In this document: positions 57,967 to 64,000 of the stretch, piece by piece
How the letters are laid out: each line of letters opens with the position of its first letter
Numbering within the stretch: position 1 is the first letter of the stretch
Assembly (NCBI GenBank): GCA_907165065.1
Contig: OU015528.1
Span: 68,863,474-68,927,473 of the forward strand
DNA length: 64,000 bases
Direction: 5' to 3'
From: Caprimulgus europaeus
Lineage: Eukaryota; Chordata; Aves; Caprimulgiformes; Caprimulgidae
Position numbers and translations under genes: made by a program
The notes under the pieces: model-generated
The model's input: only the letters and a program-made list of their open reading frames with translations
What the model was told of the DNA's origin: nothing
The model's database searches: none

Positions 57967-60900
57967 AATCTACAAAACAGTTAAGAATCTGAACTGACCA
58001 TTATGGTCATAACAGCAGGCATTTCGCAGGAGGAACTCAGTTCCACCAGCATATCTAATGCATTAACAGCAGCAGTCTCAGTCCTTCTTATTTTAATAGG
58101 ATTTTCAGAATGAAATGGCTGTGCATCCAGAGAATGCTAATGCCAGGTAAAAGAGCAGTGTATAATCATTCTGACTCAGATTTTGTCTAATCATTTTTAG
58201 TTTTGTTTTCAGTAAAGATGCATTTTAGAGAAGTGGAAATAGTTTAATTTGTATTGATTAACATAAAACTAGGGACAAACATTAGCCCGAGGTTTGCTTA
58301 AGGAAAATACAAATATTGCTACACTAATGGATAAGAACCTTGAAACAGAACTGATAACAAACAGATTAATTCTTTTTTTCTTGAGGCTGATACACAAAAA
58401 CTAAACATGGTAAACAATGCAAAGCTCATTCAGTTTTTACATATCTTCTGGAGTCATTGACGCAAGATTTTAGTACTGAGATTTTTTTAAAGGGGATACT
58501 GCAAACTTGATTTTTGTTCAATTATCTGTTTTCAAAATCAAATTTTGAATGAATGCCTCTCATTCGAAAATGCAGATTCTTTCCTTGTGTCTTTTAAACA
58601 TGGTGATTTATTTTTTAACCATGCTTTTTCTGAGTCTTGCAGGCAAAGATTTGAGAGCACAAATACCTAACATGCCCTGTGCACAGGCTTGCCTTCTGCT
58701 GCTGGTATTTCCATTTCAGATACGCTGTGGCTGCGCCTGGGGAATACCCTTGCTGAAAGCTTTGTCACAAGGAGGCAAACGAGGCTCCCCCAGAGCAGCC
58801 CACCTTAGTGCTGCAGCTGGCTGCTGGCCAGCAGCACACCAGACCTGTGTCACGTTGTGTCAAACGTATGGCATAGTCACAAGATAGAAATATTCCTGCT
58901 TCAGAAATTGCGCGTCCATTTTTAATAAGGTCAAAAGATACATCATGGAAAACGGCTCCTGATTTTCCTGGTCTTATGTCCAACAGTGTGAAAAAGGTAT
59001 CCTACTGAAATCAGCATTCCTACATTAAGAGTGCCCGGGATAAATAACAGTCATTAGGCCTCTCAGTGATTTACAATTAAACTATCAATAAGGCTATGAA
59101 AAGGACACAAAGCAATTAATTTGGGGGCCATATGTTATTTATTTTAATACTGTTAAGAGCCTGTAGAAAATATTCATTGTATTCTAAAATCCCCATTTTT
59201 TACAGTCACAAAAAACAAACAAAATATCTCAATCAGCAGAGTATATGTTTAATTACATTAAAATTTTGAAAAGCTAAACACAAAATCTGGACAGTATTTC
59301 ACAGCTGTTTTCTTTTTAGAACTGGTCATGTTAGAGTATTATGTTGATGATCACAACGCACACACTTTATTTTCATTTCAATTGCATTTTAGCAATACCT
59401 AAAAACCACTTTAAACCTGAATGCTGCTACAGTAAGTACAGCAGCAAGAACAAAGTTTCTCCTATGTATGGAAACTGTGTGCGTATGGCAGTGTGTGTGT
59501 GTTACAGTTAGAGAGGAATCCAAATTATGCACTGATTATGAAACTCAGTAATTATGATCTTAAATATTTACTAGCTGTATAAGAAATGTCACATCTAAAG
59601 TGTTTTAACAATATTGTGCAGTGAATCCCAGAAGATGGTAAGTAAATAAACAAAAACTAAGCAAGCCACGTAAAATTAAATTTTAGTAGTAGTGTTTTCA
59701 GTGGTAATTATAGAAGAGTAGTCTGTCATTGCCTAACAGAGTAATAGAGGCAAATGTCAAGAAATCCAGTGGTCACAAGGTAGGCACTTAATTAGTATGA
59801 ATGGAACATATTATACAGGCACTGTTCAGGTCTTTATGACTCATTTAAAATGAGATTAGTTTCGGGTTTAAATCAGAAACTCAATTTATTTGGTGTATAC
59901 AAAGGATACAATGTGTCTTCCTCAGATTTATTGTCCACAATGTCCTTTGTGTTCAAACTGAGTATTTTGAGCATCCATAGGGATTCCTGTTTGTTAGTTT
60001 GTTACTTATAATCTAAGTGGTCAAATTGTAACTGAGGATCTGCCAGGAAACTGAATATGATTATTTGTATCCTCTTCAGAAACAAAAGTGACTAAATACC
60101 AAAATCTTTTGAGGGTCAGAGTATACAAAAAGTACTTGACACTGATATTCCTGAATGTTTCATTTACCTACTTTCAACCAGCATGAAACATTTTGACATT
60201 TCTGGAAAGCCACATTACATTTCAGTTTATCTGCTCAAACACCAATGTGTCACTCGGACTGAGTTTTTACGACTACCCTTGAGCTGCTCAACAGCTTCCT
60301 GGCATTTACGCTCCACACTCCAGTTCTTTCATGTGCTGGGTCCCTATCCCAAGTTGTACTGTCTTCAGTGGTAAAGATATTTCTGCATCTGTAAGTATAA
60401 CAGTGCATTATTTTTGTCAGAAAGCAGAAAAACTTTGGCAAAATTGTTTCCTGCAGAAAATTCAAGTTTTACAGAAACAGCATTTTCCATTCAAACACCA
60501 CATTTTTAGAAAACTTCCAACTAACAGCACTTAAAATATATTTCAGGTGTGTTATTTTAAAATCTGTGAATGGTAACATCTATTTTTTATCATAAATGAT
60601 CTTGATTACAAAACCTGTTCAGACTCTCAGTAGAGATAAAATTAATTGAGGTTTCATGTTCAGGATATATTGATCATAATTTCATGATAAGTAGAGTAAT
60701 ATATTAGTAATTACCACCGTAATGAGTATGTTACTCTAAATAGGTAGTTAAAATCCTAGAGTTTGTAGATTATTGCAAAGGGGAAGAGAAATTGGTGTTG
60801 AAGACTTACTTTACTATCCTTGTAATGTTGTCAAATTGCAAGGAATGCACAAAGTCTTGTTTTACTGGACAAAGGAGGAACCCAACCATCGGAGACAATG

Positions 60901-63379
60901 CCCTTAGAGCAACAGGGTTCTTTCAGCCTTCCACCCTAGTTCTTTGATTTCTTTCTGAAACACAGTTTTGTGTTTTGAACATGGCTCCAAGCCACATAGA
61001 CATTGCAGCCAAACAGTTTTGAGGTGAGCCTGTGCTCCATCTCAATCTTCAGGGAAACCTCTGAAGCTTGGTAAACTAGGATGTTTGGTACTCCTGCCCA
61101 TTGACTGGGCATAACCATGGCATGCATGCCAGGAAACACATTTACCAGTTAACACATGCTTACCTTGTGGGAACATGAGAAGCCTACCTTTGAACAGAAA
61201 AATCTGGCTGTCTTCCTTCCCTGTAGCAGCTGGAGTTGTGCATGGCAAGGCAAAATGAGATTAATTGCAGAGAAGCTGTAGGTGATTTATTTGCTTTTCT
61301 TCAAGGACCACACTTGTATGGATTGTTAAGACATGACCACAGTTTTCTTCTACAGATTTTGGTTGCCACTTCCTGTTCTATCTATAGGGTGAGTAATTTG
61401 CCCTGCGTCTCTCTCTCTTTTTCCACCTCTCTCCTACAGCTACACAAATACACACTCATGCACACATGCTAGATTGGTCAGATGCCTGGGTTTAACCCAG
61501 ACAGTCTGAGTTTCAGATCAAAAGTCTCAGATAAAATATGGCTTTTGCTGCTGAAAGTTTAGGTTTCTGTGTTCATAGCAGAGAGATGAGACAGCCTCAT
61601 ACAACATTTGTGGGGCTGTGGGAGATAAAACTGGGTTTATGCTCAGGACTGTGTGGCAGCAATCACAGGTACACCGGCGTGTGCAAACAATGCTAAACAA
61701 AGTTCTCCACCCAGCCATTTCTAGTTTCTTTGTTTCATATATGCCTTTGTTTTGGCTAGTGACACATGCCTGGTTTGGGGGCTTTTTTTTTCTTCTGAGA
61801 TTGTATATCCTTATCAGTTAACCCAAATAAAAGGTCACTGTTACACTTGCTAGTCTACAACAGTTTATTACAACGCAGTGACAGATGATGAACCAGGCCA
61901 GACTGATAACTGGGTCCTCTCAATGTGAGGCAATAATGACACGAGATTCAAATGCAATAATTCATCATGTTTCCTTCTCTCCTCATCAAGTCCTCTGTAA
62001 CTCGACGTACCACATTCAATACTTCATCAACTGGTTGCTTAGTCCCAGGTATCAATTTCTAAAGTTACATGCCATCTGGCACTGGGAGCATGTTTGTAGG
62101 GGCAACTGCTGAGCAAACTAAGCAATCTTCCTGAAGCAGATGGAAATCAAGCAAGGTGGCATGAGATTATATGATGATGCAAGCCACGGCTTCCTTGGAG
62201 ATCTCTGTGCCCTATCTATTTAACTGTCTTGTTTCTGTATTTCTCTTTAATGCTGCTTTTTGGTAGGGCAGAAAGAGCAGGCTTGGAGAAGGAAAAAGAA
62301 GGAAGAGAGGGATTAAAGCAAGAAAAGCAGACATCTCTGGCTCTTCAGGGCTGATTACTTACGGAGACTGGTGTGAAGGACATGAAGGGGAGACTAAGCT
62401 CTGACAGCCAATGTGCTTGTGTGGGGTGCTCAGGATTCAACAAACCACAGCACAGATGCCCTTTCTCAGTTCCTCAATGTGTCCTTACGTCTGCTGTACG
62501 TTAGGATCCATGAACATCAACTGCTAAAAAAATAATCCTTTTATAAGAGGCTGAAGTCTGCAGCAAATCATGTGAGAATGCTAACTCTCTCAATTTTCCA
62601 ACTTGTCCTTCTGCCAGAGATGACTGCTTCTGTAGCAGATGCAGAAGGAAACACGTGAGCATGCACCAGCAGCTACAGTTCAGGGTCCTATGTTGTAGCT
62701 CAAAACTTCACTAATGATGGGCATTAAATTGGGCTGAGGGTGGTAACATGCCATTTTGCTAATTCTGGTGTAGAGAAATCTTTGGCAGTTGTATAAAACA
62801 GTAATATCTTACAGCACCACAGGAAGTCCAAGTTTTTATGTAGGTTTGTTTCAGTGGCTTAACTAAATCATCTGAGAAGAAAAAATACACTTTTTCTATG
62901 GGCTTACATTGCACCTGAATCAGCTCCCTGAGCTGGTTTGATGCATTGTCCAACAAGCGGTTGTGCTGGTGCGACTGCAAGCGCAACACACTACAGCGGG
63001 TGGGAATGAGTAGTAGAAAATGGGAGATTTGGTACAGTGCCTTATCCAGGTTATGCATCCCAGCATGGACCTTTATCATTAGTCTGCGTGACAATGTTTT
63101 TTTGGATCAACTCCATCAGTAAAGGTTGGGTAGTTCTTCCCCAATAAAATTCTATATTAAAAGACTTTACTTAGTACATTTATTATGTTATGAGGCTATA
63201 CGTACAGACAAACTAATACGTAAAATTATTTTGATTTGCTGAAGTAGAAGTTATAAATGCAATCAGGACACTTCTTCACATGAAAGAAAGGCAGAAATAC
63301 CACTTTCTTTATCTTGCTGGCTTGTCATGTTTTGCCGTTGCCAGAACATCCAACATCAGGGAAGGAAGAAATTTTAAAA
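57967..63379. other. Intergenic, 5.4 kb before the second CpG island
   Basis: No gene or named repeat was recognised. A slightly GC-richer stretch at 58670-58870 includes part of a 112-codon open frame without known relatives. Confidence 0.45.
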
Positions 63380-63680
63380 TATTTTCCAGGAGGAAGGCGC
63401 GAGGCGCCCGAAGACACCCCCGCTGCAGTACTGGGGTGGGGGGACCCTCCTCCCGCCAGGCCGCGTGGGACCTGCCCTGCGCCGGACCCGCTGCAGTGTC
63501 GCGTACCGCCACCCAAACCCAGCCCACAGCCCCTTACAGACACCGGCGGGCACCGCTTCCGCGTCCCATCTGCGCGTGCGGACAGTTTTATTCAGTGTAT
63601 ATCTGTATATATCTATAGATAGGCACGAGGGGAGCAGCGCCCGGACACGAGCCCGCACCCGCCCCGCCACCTGCCCCCGC

Positions 63681-63696
63681 CCGCCATTTTCCCGCC
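63681..63696 (+). promoter_or_regulatory. Overlapping YY1-like and E2F-like sites
   Basis: CCGCCATTTT (63681-63690) resembles a YY1 site and overlaps TTTTCCCGCC (63687-63696), which fits the E2F consensus. Their place in a CpG island supports promoter function; binding is inferred. Confidence 0.45.
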
Positions 63697-63938
63697 GCCC
63701 GGTGTTTACCACAGCGGCACCGCCCGCGGCCCGGCCCCGCGGGGAGCCCTTCGCCCCGCCTCGGTCACCGCCATCGCAGGGACCCCCCGAGCTTTTTCCA
63801 CGGCTTCGGGCTTCCCACACACGGACGGAAGCGTTTTCCTCCGGGCGTTTCAGCGGGACGCTTCATGAGGAGGCTACCACCCGCAGCCCTCCCCCACTGC
63901 GGGCCGCCCAGCGCGGGGGATGCGGCGGCGCTGGCACG

Positions 63939-63958
63939 ACTATAGGTCCCGGCATGCC
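63939..63958 (+). promoter_or_regulatory. ZNF143/THAP11 (SBS-type) site
   Basis: ACTATAGGTCCCGGCATGCC closely matches the long vertebrate promoter motif ACTACAnnTCCCRGCATGCC bound by ZNF143 (Staf). The spacing between the ACTA and TCCC-GCATGC halves is preserved. Such sites usually lie within about 100 bp of a transcription start. Confidence 0.7.
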
Positions 63959-64000
63959 GCAGCGCCGGCCGCTGCCTCCCGGCGCCGGAGCTGCAGGCAC

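Larger units (their letters stand above)
63380..64000. promoter_or_regulatory. CpG island, probably the promoter of the next gene (PTPN12 by gene order)
   Basis: Seen: an abrupt change to CpG-dense, GC-rich sequence that runs to the right edge, with a ZNF143-type site and an E2F/YY1-like cluster. Known: in human the gene next to GSAP on its promoter side is PTPN12, transcribed away from it. Inference: this is the PTPN12 promoter and 5' UTR, plus strand. The PTPN12 start codon and first residues are not present in the visible sequence, so the name is from synteny only. Open frames in this stretch come from its base composition. Confidence 0.6.

Noticed and set aside
58549..58887. 112-codon plus-strand frame with a hydrophobic N-terminus
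   Set aside because: Looks at first like a signal peptide, but the following residues match no family I know, and Leu/Phe-rich starts are common in AT-rich noise.
63280..63820. Open frames of 72-148 codons on both strands in the second CpG island
   Set aside because: Composition-driven, overlapping each other, with no known protein similarity and no match to the start of PTPN12.
1..64000. tRNA, rRNA, snRNA, bacterial-type operons, CRISPR arrays and endogenous retrovirus sequence
   Set aside because: Looked for on both strands by eye. No cloverleaf B-box context, paired LTRs, or gag/pol/env motifs other than CR1 reverse transcriptase were seen.

Overview
The window is nuclear DNA from a bird. 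It is AT-rich, with short exons set in introns of 0.1 to 5 kb, two CpG islands and many CR1 LINE fragments whose 3' ends carry the octamer tails (ATTCTATG / ATTCTGTG) typical of avian CR1. The species cannot be fixed from the sequence. One gene can be reconstructed with confidence: the 5' half of GSAP (gamma-secretase activating protein, also called PION), on the minus strand. I placed 17 coding exons between 25264 (start codon) and 715. All have GT-AG splice sites and compatible phases, and together they give 461 uninterrupted codons. The rest of the gene lies beyond the left edge.

Layout. Positions 1-25264 hold GSAP exons 17 to 1, read right to left. Intron 12 carries an old CR1 (8484-9300) and intron 8 a short CR1 tail (14917-14994). 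Intron 7 holds an unexpected CpG-dense patch (about 15390-15670). Positions 24560-25740 are the GSAP promoter CpG island, which includes exon 1, a possible five-codon upstream ORF and a long pyrimidine tract in the start of intron 1. Positions 25741-63380 are about 38 kb of intergenic DNA with no recognisable protein-coding gene. It contains a 2.7-kb CR1 (33826-36570) with endonuclease and reverse transcriptase reading frames, now broken by an internal deletion and frame changes; further CR1 3' fragments at 27096, 32141, 37483, 40050, 42890 and 49370; a (GGAAT)12 microsatellite where a CR1 tail should be; and a probable ancient LINE remnant near 52.3-53.4 kb. Positions 63380-64000 are a second CpG island with a ZNF143-type site and an E2F/YY1-like cluster. 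Its gene starts beyond the right edge. By vertebrate gene order (GSAP and PTPN12 lie side by side and divergent in human) it is probably the PTPN12 promoter, but no PTPN12 codon lies in the window.

I found no new molecular system. The points most worth checking are the CpG-dense patch in intron 7, the inverted pair of same-subfamily CR1 3' ends around 34 and 37.7 kb, the microsatellite apparently seeded from a CR1 tail, and an unidentified coding-like segment with a strong splice donor at 37040-37327. No tRNA, rRNA, CRISPR array or endogenous retrovirus was recognised.
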